From Trichosphaerium sp. ATCC 40318 (taxonomy: Eukaryota > Discosea > Flabellinia > Trichosidae), in the NCBI GenBank assembly GCA_038496445.1, contig JALMLS010000064.1, forward strand, positions 496,001 to 560,000: DNA of 64,000 nt, given 5' to 3'. Under the pieces are notes generated by a model, which saw only the letters and a list, made by a program, of their open reading frames with translations, had not been told where the DNA came from and did no database searches. Of the stretch, positions 1-11,133 are shown one piece after another. Position 1 is the first letter of the stretch. Each line of letters begins with the position of its first letter. Position numbers and translations under genes: made by a program.

Positions 1-129
1 GTACGCTTTGTTTTGCAAAAAAATAGTTTTGAGTTTTGGTAATTGATGCAAAAGTACAATTTACATTTGCTTTGAGCGCCCAGCTCACCAACGGGCCATG
101 CCTACGCGGCCACAAACCGTTTTTTATGA

Positions 130-1290
130 ATTGCCCTCGATCTGGGAAAGTTCCTACTTTCTGCATCGAATGCTACGTCACCACATACATCTGATGATAT
201 TACTAGTACCGGCGCCCAAATTATTATGCAAGGCCGCAGATCACTTGGTTATGGCTTTGTCGAATTCGCCACTGCTGAAGATGCTCAAAAAGCAGTTGAC
301 CAGATGAACAAGAAAGAACTAGGCGGTCGCGAGGTTAATGTTGAGTTTGCCAAACCTCCTCCAGAACGAAGCTCAGGCGAAGATGGAGAGGGAAGACGTG
401 GTGGTCGTCGCGGAAGAGGCAGAGGCCGAGGCCGTGGACGTGGTCGTGGACGAGGATATCGCCGTCCACGCGAGAACACCGACGAAGAGGGTGACGAAGA
501 AACAGAACGGTAAGAGTTCTCTCTTTGCGAAAATCCACACAATTTTAATTTTTTTTTGAATTCACCATTCCCTTTTTTTGTTTCTTCGTTCTTTTGCTTA
601 TTTCTATTACAGTCCTCCTCGTCGTCGCGGTGGTCGTCGCTCTGATAATAAGGAAGAAGGAGACCGCCCAGAACGTGGTGGCAGAAGAGGTCGCGGTAGA
701 GGTAAACGTACCCGCGTACCTGAAGAAGATCGGTGCGTTTAATATCCAATTAATTGTTTTTTTTTCTGATTTTCAAGACTTTTTAATTAATCAACGGCAA
801 ACTGACCTCTTTCGACAGCCCAGACTCTGAGACTCTTCTCTTCGTTGCCAACTTACCTTGGGAATACGAAGACGATGATTTGATAAAGCTTTTCGAAGGT
901 TTGAGCGTTGCTGAGGCTCACGTAGTCAAAACACGCACAGGACGCAGCAGAGGCTACGGTTTCGTTGAATTTGCTGATCAAGCAGCCCAACTTGAAGCTC
1001 TCAAGCAAGTTGATGGTAAAGAAGTCGACGGAAAGAATGGACAGCGCGCAATTTCTGTCAAGATTGCCCACAAGGGTGGTGATAAGTCCGAAGAGACCAA
1101 AACGGACGCTACTACCACTGAGGCCAAAGAAGAAACCTCAGAGGTTGCCACTGAAGAGGTTCCAGAGACCAAAGAGGAGGTTACAGAAGAGAAAGCCGCC
1201 CCAGTAGCTGCTGCTACTGAAGAGACCAAGGAGGAACCAAAAGAGGTTGAAGAGACCAAAGAAGCAGAAGAAAAACCTTCAACTGAATAG
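130..1290 (+). CDS. RRM-RGG-RRM RNA-binding protein, 5' end unresolved
   Basis: Predicted RNA-binding protein. The second half of a first RRM is clear (RNP1-like GRRSLGYGFVEFA near 232-270). It is followed by an Arg/Gly-rich linker that crosses the first intron, then a complete second RRM (LLFVANLPW as RNP2, SRGYGFVEF as RNP1), and a tail of about 85 residues rich in Glu, Lys and Thr. I read exons ...-509, 613-732 and 819-1290, all with GT-AG borders in phase, and stop TAG at 1288-1290. The start is not resolved: this frame has a stop at 127-129 and no ATG before 226, while base 1 of the window itself looks like a GTACGC donor, so upstream exons probably lie outside. The order RRM, RGG linker, RRM recalls yeast Sbp1. 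A role in mRNA binding or translation control is inference. Confidence 0.75.
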
Positions 1291-1763
1291 ATCTTTATGA
1301 CCCCACTAAGAACCATTTATTAAACAAAATATTGATAATATCATTTTATTGTGGTTTGTTTTTTTGTCAAAAACGTGCGCTTGGAGGCTGCGTTATGTTC
1401 TCTTTCTTAAAGTATTGGGAGGAGCGTGAAAGTGTTATTGGCACGCGGTTTTTTTTTTGAAAAGGTCATTTTTTGGTTTGGGTGATGGACTCAAACTCGC
1501 TTCTCTACGCTGGTCTTGGGAATTGTTTTGCACTGTCTTCATGTAGTCTATCCTTGTATGATTGTGTGAGATGAACTGTGATCCTGTCGCGGACGCCAAA
1601 ACCCGTGGCGTATTAACACAGACTTAGAACCTTAGTCTTGCAGTTTCATGAAAACTCCAAAAATTTCGTGTGTCAACCCCAGAAGTTATTGTTTTAAAGC
1701 CCCAACACTATACACCACATATACTACTTTGTAGTAGCGTATCATCTTACACACAATCAAAAA
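1291..1763. other. intergenic, no gene seen
   Basis: No reading frame with family resemblance, no tRNA-like fold and no repeat was found. The first part is the AT-rich 3' flank of the RRM gene (AAAATATTGATAATATCATT follows the stop). The last part should hold the promoter of the TauE gene. Confidence 0.5.
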
Positions 1764-4156
1764 ATGTTGCGTATTTCGGCGCTATTCGCAATTTTATGTT
1801 TATGGACTGTTTTCGCTTCAAATCATACTGTTCCTTCCAATGCAACACAGTGCACTACCACAGCGGACTGTTTACCATGGGTTTGCCGTCACTCTATTTG
1901 CGAGTACGTAAAAAGCTTAAAATTACTGCGCACGTGACCCACACACGTGCGAAATAGGCCTTGCTCTGTTGATGCGCGTCTTTGCGTGGCTGAACAGAAT
2001 TTCTTAACTTGTGCTTCTAATGGCGATTGTGTAACTGCAAGACTCTTTGGAGGAGAAAACGTACTAAAATACACGGGAAAACGTTTTTTAAACCTTTTTG
2101 GTAATGTTTCGCCGTCACGTGACTAAATTATAGGAATATTACTTGCATCTTGTAACTATGGGATTATGTATTATTCTTAGTAGTATTGCTAGTGCCGGAG
2201 GTAAAATCGATTTTGTGAAATAGCTTACTTTTCTTTGTACTTTTCTTGTTCTTACTAAACACTTGTAGGTATTGGTGGAGGTGGTGTTTTTGTGCCACTT
2301 CTAATTCTCATCGCTCAAGCGCACCCCAGGGAGGCCGTACCTCTATCGAATGCGCTGATTTTGGGTGTTGTTACCGTAAACTTGATGCAACTCGTTCCAC
2401 ATGCAAATCCACGCAAAGTACGTAATAATTCTTGTTTCGTATGTTGTTATTGATAAGTGTAGTTGGATAGACCATTGATAGACTATGATATTTGTATGCT
2501 TATGATGCCTCTCGCCCTTGGAGGTACGAAAACTCACATCTTGATAGTACATAAAGCTAACGTGTTGTAAGGAACTTCAATTGGATCTATTCTAAATACT
2601 ATGCTCACGGATTATGCTATACTTATTCTACTTTTTGTTGTATTGGCTATAGCTGGTTGGCGTACTGTTTTAAAGGTAGGAAGAAACGTATGAATGATTT
2701 GGTAAAGTAATTAAAACTCAGGGCATCAAAACATACAGAAATGAAAGCGCAATGAAAAAGATGAAAGTGGGTATCGTTGAGAGTAAGACTGAAGGTTCTG
2801 GCCTTGTATCAGGAAAGACAAGGTAATTTATTTTCAATTTCTAAAGATTGTGAACTAACACGTGATTTTTTGCAGAAAGTATGGGTTTTGTACATTACGA
2901 CAATACCCTATTTTCAAAATGTTGTTTCTTGTTTTTGCTTTGGCCCTTGTGACTATTCATGCACTTATGCTTGGCGGAAACAGAGGTATACCAACTTACT
3001 TAAACTCCTTATAATGTAACGTTTATTGTAGGAGGAAGTATACTTAATCTAGAGAAATGTTCAATGTGGTATTGGCTATTGTACGATTTTTTCTTTTGTT
3101 GCCTTTTTTTTTTTGTTTGTTAAGTTCGTTTTAGGTTGGCTGCACTTTATGTTGTATTGTGTTGCCTTGTGTTTGCAATGTCCATTTATTTATGGCGTAG
3201 TTTCAATAAGAATAAACTGGATGAAAGCACAAGATTGGTACCGACTTGTGTTTGCTTGATTTTCTTACTGTTTTCTCTCTAATAGATTGACTTGGATCAA
3301 GAGTCAGACTTATTTGAGGAGCCAAAGTCTGAAGAAGAATACCAAAAATGGACAATTAAGAGGCTAGTTTTATTGTGGTTTGTAAGTTTTTCACTGGGAC
3401 TTGTTGCTAGTTTGGTAGGACTTGGTGGTGGTAAGTTTCGACAAGATTTCTTATAGCTGTACTAATTTTTTTTCGAAAAGGAACTGTCATCAACCCAGTT
3501 CTTCTTGAGCTTGGGTATGTTGCTGATGTTGTCGTACGTGATTTATATAATTTAAGACAGTGTAATTTTAATCATTTGTTTATCATAGGCGGGTACCGGA
3601 AGTCTCATGATATTCTTTACTTCAGGCTCAGCTTTGATACAATTTTTTATTCATCGTACGCTTTACCTTTGTTTTTCACGTGCTTTCAGAACCTTTCAAC
3701 GAATACCTTGCCGATAAATTTTCTTCGAGTTATCATAGTATAAGCTTGGCATAACGCAACTAAGTTGTAGACTGAGAGATGTCTAACAACAAATTTTGTT
3801 TGTTCTTTTTTTTTTCTGGTTTTGACGGTTTTTCGCTACTAGGTCAGCTTGTGTGGGACTATTTCCTTGGATACTTTATAACTGGCGTGATTGGATCAAC
3901 TATTGGTCGTGTTGTTATCTCGTGGCTAATGGCAAAGACAGATAGGAAGAGTTTTATAGTGTTCGCTATTGGAGCTATAATAGTTTTATCTACAGTTCTA
4001 TTACTTGGTGTTGGTACGTAATGATTACTTCTGTTTTTTGCTAGTCCTCACACAACGTTTATCTTTGATACTTATACATTCAATTCTATAGGGATATGGG
4101 ATTTTGTTGTTGATTGGCAAGCTGGAGAAATCGAAACTTTTGGTTCATTCTGTTGA
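1764..4156 (+). CDS. TauE/SafE-family membrane transporter with Cys-rich N-terminus
   Basis: Multi-pass membrane protein of the TauE/SafE (sulfite or sulfonate exporter-like) family. The chosen start MLRISALFAILCLW opens a signal peptide followed by a Cys-rich luminal or extracellular stretch (CTTTADCLPWVCRHSIC, then PCSVDARLCVAEQ). After that come two halves of hydrophobic helices with the Gly-rich family signatures SAGGIGGGGVFVP and LVGLGGG, the latter just before NPVLLELG. More than ten exons are joined by short introns, many with GTACG donors, for example after HANPRK and after GVG near 4014. The last exon ends WDFVVDWQAGEIE... with TGA at 4154-4156. The substrate cannot be read from sequence. 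The gene converges on the lysozyme gene with 289 bp between stops. Confidence 0.85.
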
Positions 4157-4445
4157 TGCCATTTTAATTTCATTGTTTGCAATAAACCACCATAAAACTT
4201 CGCTATTTTTTTTTGGAGTAGAGTGTCAACTAAAACAATATGGTTTGTGCACGACTAAGGTCATTCTGTACAAGACGTGCACCTTCAACTTTTTTATGAG
4301 GCCGTAGACATGAGGTCGTAGACACAAGTTGAAAGTACAATTGAGATTCATTCGAATGCAGATAAAACTCAAAACAAAACTATTCACAAATCCATGTTTA
4401 AGAATCAAGGGGCAATAACCTTGAGAGGACTTTATTGCTATAAAT

Positions 4446-5448
4446 TTAAGGGTACCAGTTAATATCGACACCAACGCCACAGAGGGTTGCGTCACCTGTT
4501 CTTTCGTTAGAGACGACGTCTGGTTATAGAAAAAATTTGTTCAAAATTGAGAAATGTACCTTTATACTGCTTAATGTTTGGCTTGGTAAAGCCGCCAAAA
4601 GGTGTAAAATCGGAGAATGATGGATTATCATCGTAGTGAGGATACCTGGGAACGGGTTTAGGATGGGTGTGTCTTCAAAGGGGTACATACCAAAGAGGAA
4701 AGTTGCCATATGCTGTGTACGAAGAGCCAAATATCTCTGTCCATTGGGACTCTGAAGTGTAGATACCACATTTATGACCAGAGCTAGTACAGCCTGATAT
4801 GAGTTCGCTCATAAATTGTTGGTTCTCAGACGCAGAAGAATGCCAGTACTAAATAAACACAAGCGGTTGGATACGTTTCCAGAAAAACAAGAAGAAAAAA
4901 AAAACGTTGAGTCACAAAACTTACTTGAGGGCCTTCAATATCGAGCCAAATCATATTGTAGTTGGAAGAACCAAGGGCGCTTACCATACTAGATACTTGA
5001 CCAGATCCATCTCCACATGTTGGACAAGGAAATAGGTAAACATCTACGTATGCGATTCCAGCTGCTCTAGCTGCAGCGATGCTTGCTATCACGTGATTTT
5101 AAGCGTTATTTTTTTTCGTTTGTTTGGAAAAACTACAAGCAAAGTGTTTATTATAATCGCACCTGGTGCTGCTGGGTCTGGAGATCCTGTAGAGCGATAA
5201 GCCTAGAAGATAGTCTCGTTAGAAAAAAAGTGAAAGGAAAGTTCTTTTTTGGTTTTTCTTTACCCTGACAATAACAAAGTCGTTGCCTTGGCTCTTCAAG
5301 CATGAAAAATCAGCGTGGCTAACACCCTGTTTTTGAGTAAGCGGTAGTAATAACGTTTTCTGAGGTATACCTGCGATACGTCTACGCCGTACGTAGCGAA
5401 AGCAATACAAATGAAACCGAGAAGTAAAGTTGTTACAGCTAAGGACAT
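4446..5448 (-). CDS. GH25-type secreted lysozyme
   Basis: Glycoside hydrolase family 25 muramidase, expected to cleave bacterial peptidoglycan in phagosomes or outside the cell. The start [18 protein letters not shown] is a signal peptide. The mature chain begins TYGVDVSQ with the first GH25 Asp. Then come [28 protein letters not shown], the catalytic Asp-x-Glu in [10 protein letters not shown], and the conserved C-terminal KQYK and GVDINWYP. Total length is about 210 residues, normal for the family. Exons, in gene order: 5448-5371, 5326-5264, 5202-5163, 5085-4925, 4848 down to about 4690, then two short ones, the last ending at the stop 4448-4446. One intron near 4650-4690 is 45 nt. Related forms occur in Entamoeba, Dictyostelium and nematodes. 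This fits a bacterivorous cell. Confidence 0.9.
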
Positions 5449-5588
5449 TGCGCTTTTTTAGTAAAAAAAGAATCCCAACATAAAAATGTGAAACAATGAC
5501 CGAACACAACCATCTTCTTCTTAAATGGTGCTTCTCGCTTTATTTAACGTTTGCGTTTGTTATTGGTGCACATGTGTATACCATTGGT

Positions 5589-7381
5589 CTAATTTTCTTT
5601 TTTTGTTGGAGAGACAATTGGTGTTTCTTCCTCTTCTTCTGTTGCTTTTTCTTTCTCAAGTTTTTTGCGTAAGAACCAGATATTGAGAGCTAAGACAGCA
5701 CCAGAGAATAGGAACGTTTCAAGTACTAATAGGATATAAGCGAAGGAAATCAATGGATGGTTCTATGTTAATCATCACGTACATAAATACTTTACATGAG
5801 GTGAATCTATTTCAAGTAGTTTGAAAGGAAGAAAACAAGCAAAGAAGTTGTTAAAAATATGAAGAATGATTGGCTCCCAAAGTGATTGTGTAAGAATAAA
5901 ACGAATGCTATACACTGTTCCCATAATAGTAGCAATAGTCATCTGAATAAAAACAAAGCATTAACACAAAAGTACACACGAGAAAGATTATAAACGAAGA
6001 GACAAAAAAAAAACAATATTGTCAAATGTCTTTGTTGTGTTAACCGTCACATGCCTAGTGTACTTTACGCACGTGACTTTTTTTGTTTGTTGTAAATGTC
6101 AGACGTTTGTGTACAATAAAAATGGCAGTGCTTACAAAACATTGGAATAAGAAACAAGTCAAATATACGTACTTGAATAAGTATGTAAGTAACATCGAAT
6201 TTTCCAAAAAAGACATTACCACAATGAGCAAGCGCAAACAATGCGTTTGAGACAATAAGAGATTTTGTAACATTATTTGTTCTCCACCATACTAGATGGA
6301 ACAGAAAACCTCTGTAGACAAGTTCTTCCATCAAAGGAGAGAAAATGACCATGCCAAAAAATCTAACATTCTTTTTGTTAGTACAAGTTTTTACATAGAC
6401 CACTAACACCAACGTTGGGCTGTTTCCCTGTCTTGTTTTGCTGTAAAAAAGAACGGTGTACAAAAAGAAAGTCCCTTTGTTTTTCTATGCAACTTAACTT
6501 TTGTATAAAACCAAGGCCACGTGTAAAGTTGTTTCAGAAGGGAAATTTATGTTCGTATTTTTTTTGAAGATAGTACCTTCCGTAGTCCATATAAAATGAT
6601 CCCTTTACTTCCATGAGGATATTAGATAACGTGATGTAATACTCACCTTTAACTGTGATTAGATAAATGATATATGGTGGCAAGATATACCGGCAGAGTA
6701 CTGAAACCAAACGTGTACGCAAAAGTTAACGACACTTAGTAAAATAATGGTTACACCAAAAAAGCTAAATCTTGGTCTGCCAATACCAAATCTGGTTGAT
6801 AGTAAGTACATTGTATCTACTGATGTAGACGTACGCGCGTGGGAACTTTCTGGTCTGCATGTCGCGTTGCATGTACGTAAAGTAAATAGTTACTAATGTT
6901 ATCGCTAATACCCATGGCATGCTCTCTAGTAGCGCTGTTTGCCATTCTAGGCTGAACATTTGAATAACTGCTGGTACAGCCGTAATGCTGCTATTTTGCA
7001 CTGAAGCGCGTAAGCCCTGCGTATATTAAGCGTACTGGACAGTAATAAATCAATTGTACTTGAGATATGGCGTTTAATCTTGATTCTTTAATATTTGACA
7101 CCATAGAAAAGGATGCAAAGCTCGCTACAGCTATAGCTCTGTATAGAAAGATGGCTATGAGTCCTTCAATGGTTGCTACCTAGTAAATTACACCAAACCA
7201 ACAAAAAGTGACATACGATGAGCTGACCAATTGGTGGTAGCTTGTTGACGCGGTTTTTAGCAGGTGGTATCTCTTTAAACTCCTCAGAGTTCATTTCCTT
7301 CTCTCGTTCTGCTTTGTACTGGTCAATCATCTCTTTCAATCCTCCTGAGCGAGACCCCGACATACCACTGCTTGTAGACAT
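5589..7381 (-). CDS. CPBP-family (CAAX-protease-like) membrane protein
   Basis: Putative intramembrane metalloprotease of the CPBP/ABI/Rce1 superfamily. The start MSTSSGMSGSRSGGLKEM gives a charged cytosolic tail ending at LPPIGQL. Membrane helices follow: TIEGLIAIFLYR, ESMPWVLAITLVTIYFTY and SFFGVTIILLSVVNF. The catalytic signatures are seen: PLMEELVYRGFLFH (EExxxR) and NALFALAHCGN (second motif with His). A last helix (PLISFAYILLVLETFLF) leads into a Lys/Glu-rich tail that stops at TAG 5589-5591. Introns are short and GTACG- or GTATG-type. The ATG at 7381 follows an in-frame stretch with no family fit, so upstream extension is unlikely. Substrate unknown; prenyl-protein processing is possible but not shown. 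Confidence 0.8.
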
Positions 7382-7539
7382 AACGTGTGTACAAGCCAAG
7401 CTTTTCTGACTTTTTTTGTCAAATACAGTCAATACCTTTTTGAAATGTTTCTTGGCGCTCTGATCGACCGAACAATAACGTTTATTGCCTGAGTAACATG
7501 TCACGTGATGCTTATAAAAATGCAACTATTTTATTTGAA

Positions 7540-9225
7540 TTACAAAGTGGCTGTACTTTGCCAATATGCATTCCTAGGTGCCATCAGTCTACTGTTCTTT
7601 CGGTGCAGTACGGCGTGTATGTCCAGTGGGCTTGCACCCTTAGGTGGTGCTACACCAAAGTCCTCTAGCTGAGATGCTATTGTAGCTTGCAAGGTAGCCT
7701 TGTCACCGTCCCACCAATATGGGATGATAACCAAGTGAACACCTTATTCCAAGTCAATTACAACCGTTCTATTAAGAATAATGTACCTAAATCAGCACAT
7801 TGTTGTTGCTTCTCCACATCACTCATGCGTTGTACTAGAGCGTGATGATCGGCACGTCGTATATGATCATCATAATGTTGTTCGCCTTTATAGTACCGAG
7901 ATGTTAGTATAACAAAGAAAGACTGTGCTGTACCTTGGTACTCAAGTGCAATATTGTATTCTGGAACATACACATCAACAACAAGAGGTACTAAACTAGT
8001 ACTTCTTAAGCCGATAGCATGCTCTTCAATAACATGCGAATGAGGAAATATAGATCTCACAGTATATGCTATACGTCTAATATATTTAATTTAGTAACTA
8101 TGGCTGATTTAGTGCATGTACTGTTGCTTGAATCTCTTTGAGTTTATAAAAAATCTATGCCATTCCCAAGAGAAATTCGGGTCAATCGACTTTAGTGCTT
8201 GAGGCCAATAGTTTAATAGCCCCTTTCCCTTTGTATTGTGGTGCTTTATAGATATACCATACCTGTGTACTAGTCAATAATAGAAAACAAAAAGTACAAG
8301 CGAAGAGAAGGTACCAAGAGGAATTGTTTTGAATTTTTAGTTTCTTTCTTAAATGATTTAGAAAACGTCTTTGATTTGACTCGTCCTTCCAGTAGTTACG
8401 TGGAACACGTCTTAACATATTGATTAAATAACGACAATATCACAAACAAGATAGATACCCAAACTTCCATGGTACCCACGCATGGTCAGGAAAGGCTGAT
8501 GACAAGCAATAAGAAAGAGAATTGTTATAGTATTCGCTTTGAAAAAAAAAAGTTAGTACGAAATGATGGGTGGAATTCTACGCTTACAGCATTCCCACGC
8601 CTCCTTGTTTTATTACATCTATATTAGATATAGTATACCATTGATCTAGTTCTTTAATATCTAACTTTTCTGCCATTGTATTGAGTAAATAGCGCTGATT
8701 CGAAAAGTCACTCCAGAAATGTTTAGGAGCGCAACTAGGATTTCGTTCAGTTAAAGTCGGACTGTCTATTGGCTTACACAAATTCCCATGCTTTCCATTC
8801 ATGTCTAGGGTACACAAACGCTAGGCATGATAGCAAGGAACCATTGTAGAACCTCGGGTAAAGTGAGATAAAGGATGGGTTTGCGTTGGCTGGTACTGTA
8901 GTATCCCTGAACTATCCACAGCACGAAATGCGCTGTTGGTAATGTTGTACCAATCATCTAACTGTTTTACGTTAAATTCTATAGCGTTCAGTTCAATAAC
9001 ATGTCGTTGCGTTCGTAGAGACGGAAAGTATCTGAGACAAGTGTTAGATGTAGCGACAGAATTAGTAAAATAACGAAAATGACATTTGATACATACCTGC
9101 CACTCACATCGCGTAGTACAGCACCTACAGCACAGGACTGTTATTATTATACTTGTATTTATCAAACTGGGCGCCGTACGCTGTTGTGGTTGTGTGTGAG
9201 GTTTTAACGCTGCTCTTGCATACAT
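7540..9225 (-). CDS. DWY-repeat protein with C-terminal restriction-endonuclease-like domain
   Basis: The spliced frame starts MYARAALKPHTQPQQR, an Arg-rich, acid-free N-terminus like a mitochondrial presequence. Three tandem units follow, each with a helix near NQR.FL, a signature such as KQLDDWYNIT, KELDQWYTIS or SSWYGIS, a Gly-rich turn, then YNGSL...VYPRHEWKAWEF or YNNSL...FPDHAWVPWKF. The last unit ends NYWPQALKSIDPNFSWEWHRF in degenerate form. Then comes a domain of about 130 residues: VVDVYVPEYN, IALEYQGEQHY, SDVEKQQQCADLGVHLV, IIPYWWDGD. This D...ExQGxQH...IPY pattern matches the Vsr/DUF559/RAP restriction-endonuclease-like fold, with candidate catalytic Asp and Glu kept. Introns are 41-55 nt, several with GTAC donors, and all phases agree. 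It is divergent from a second DWY gene across 83 bp. Proteins with this repeat occur in other protists and fungi. Function is inferred: organellar RNA or DNA binding, possibly cleavage. Confidence 0.75.
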
Positions 9226-9308
9226 AAACAGCTGGCCATTTACTGTTATGTGTACGTTGTACCAATCCGGCTTAAGGCAGTCTAGTTTTTAACCTGAATG
9301 GTCACAAC
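9226..9308. promoter_or_regulatory. 83-bp shared promoter between divergent DWY-repeat genes
   Basis: This is the whole interval between the start codons of the two head-to-head DWY-repeat genes. Both 5' UTRs and both promoters must fit here, so a bidirectional promoter is the simplest reading. Its reverse strand reads DWYNV in one frame next to the start of the minus-strand gene, so a short upstream exon of that gene cannot be ruled out. Confidence 0.5.
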
Positions 9309-10654
9309 ATGCGCGTATCACTGTCACTTCGAAGCTCACTGTACCACAGCAAGTACGTTAACAACCATAGATTGTACATTACTAATTTAACAGACAAAGC
9401 ACCCCAACACCCTCTGCCCATGATATTCTGAACTCCACTGCTTACGTTCTTAAAATTAAAACTGTCAGCGGGTGGTACAAGCAAGGATACAATGAAATAG
9501 CGCATACAAGCCCAGAAGCAAGATTTCTACTGTACTAGTACCTGAACAACAGCTTACTAACATTTTCAAGCAAATGTCACAACGATTCCGTTTCAGCGTG
9601 CCTGACCAAATTGTATCCTGACTACAGATGGCAGCCTTGGCGTTTTGAGTACGTTTACACAAACGATGACATTCTTAAATCAGTAGGTGGTCGCCAATGA
9701 ACTTTTGGAAGTCACTTAGTAATCTACAACAATTCTTTAACGACACTTCACAAAAACATGAGATAACCACCTTAGATGGTTGGTACGAGGCTGTTAGTTT
9801 TGTAGATGTACCAGCAGGTATCAGTGCAAGGTATCTGAGGTGTAGTATCGGTGTTTTACTGAGTAGAACGATAGATACAGTGGTTCTATTCCCGATACAT
9901 TTATGTCTGTTTACCCAGAATATAACTGGAAAACACATTCTTTTTTCAGACAATCCTGGAATTCACGTGCATCGAGAACCACTTTAAAACACTTAGAGAT
10001 TGTTAATATTATTGCTCGCCGTATAAATATAAAAGTACTGGATGACTGGTACAAAGCTAGCAAAGCAGACTTTAAAGCATTTGGTGGAGATTCTATATTG
10101 TACGGGGCTGTTTTTCTAGCCTTCACTAAACTCGTTTTTAAGGAAGCATTATGGAAATTCCATCTCGATTTGCCTCGCTAGAATATTTCCTGACTATCAC
10201 TGGGACGATTCTGGGTTCTCTTGCAAAGATAAACCGTGGTATACTAGCTGGATGGATACTTCAAATCAAAGGAACTTTTTAATAAAAATGAAAGCGATTT
10301 ATAACATCTCAACGCCAGACATGTGGTATGATATAAACAAGCCAACTATTGTACTCATTGCACTTACCAATAACTTTTCGTAGGTATCGCATGTCAGTCG
10401 ATTCACTCGCGTCTAATGGAGGTCGCGGTATTTTACGGTATTGGCCTCATGTTCTTGAAACTATTGAACCACATATCACATGGGATTGGGTTCGTTTCAA
10501 GCACTCAACAAAAACCAAGCAATAGTATGTGCTAAATGTCACATTATTCAATGTTTTTTAAATTAAGATTAGCGTACTGATGCAGCGTTTACAAGAAGTA
10601 ATACCTGCAAAGAAGACAAAACTTGAAACGAAAAGAAAAATGGAATTCCATTGA
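9309..10654 (+). CDS. DWY-repeat protein without nuclease domain
   Basis: The spliced frame starts MRVSLSLRSSLYHSK (Arg/Ser-rich, presequence-like); a GTACGTT donor lies in that Lys codon. Four DWY units follow: VLKIKTVSGWYKQG with YPDYRWQPWRF; ITTLDGWYEAVSF with VYPEYNWKTHSF; INIKVLDDWYKASKADF with FPDYHWDDSGF; and ISTPDMWYRMSVDSL with GRGILRYWPHVLETIEPH then TWDWVRF. The last unit aligns end to end with the last unit of the divergent neighbour. After that point this protein has only a short basic tail (KTKLETKRKMEFH, TGA 10652-10654) instead of the nuclease-like domain. Introns are about 35-65 nt. One of them, GTATGATATAAAC... to TAG, restores the WYRMS frame exactly. Possible partner of the nuclease-bearing neighbour; function unknown. 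Confidence 0.75.
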
Positions 10655-11133
10655 TACAATTATTGGCTTGTAGTCATGTCACGCTGTCGACACTCTTGAT
10701 GATTTTTTTGTTACATGTCGATGCGCAAAAGGCAGAAATTAGAAACCTGATGGTAAGTCGAACAACGTTTTTTTCGAAACAAGCCAAAAGTGTATTTTGT
10801 TCTATTATTTAGCATAGTTAACTACAGGACTAATAATAAAACCGTAAATTTAGAGATATGGGAGATTGACGTGTAGTAAATTCCCGATTCAGAGAATCAT
10901 TAACAAATAAATTCACCGGCACGACAGGTAATGATTATAACCTTGCATGCACCAAAATACGATCAAGACGACTTCCACACACGATGGCACAACAATCACG
11001 TGATTATTAGTTCACGTGAAAACTGATGAGTGTCTCAAGGAACATAAACTTCAACTTACAACAAACAACAAACACCTCTCACAGTACGCCTTCAAGATGA
11101 AACATTATAAAGTTACTAATATCGCATAGAACA
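10655..11133. other. intergenic with two TCACGTGA palindromes
   Basis: No convincing gene. Two TCACGTGA 8-mers sit 16 bp apart at 10996-11003 and 11012-11019, 115-140 bp before the next start codon. Two very short reading frames (near 10675 and 10718) have no family fit. Confidence 0.45.
10996..11019. promoter_or_regulatory. paired TCACGTGA (E-box/G-box-like) elements
   Basis: Two perfect copies of the palindrome TCACGTGA upstream of the gene at 11134. CACGTG cores are bound by bHLH and bZIP factors in other eukaryotes. The same 8-mer recurs widely in non-coding DNA of this window. A regulatory role is inferred. Confidence 0.4.

Noticed and set aside
8821-9225. DWY gene at 7.5-9.2 kb as a frameshifted pseudogene
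   Set aside because: Unspliced frames look broken, but short GT-AG introns restore the repeat motifs in every case, so I read it as intact.
9302-9662. Minus-strand frames opposite the plus-strand DWY gene
   Set aside because: The plus strand gives a spliced frame with all family motifs, so the minus frames are shadows.
11020-11045. CTGATGAG resembling a hammerhead ribozyme core
   Set aside because: No matching GAAA box or closing stems nearby. The same 8 bases also occur next to a start codon at 35475.
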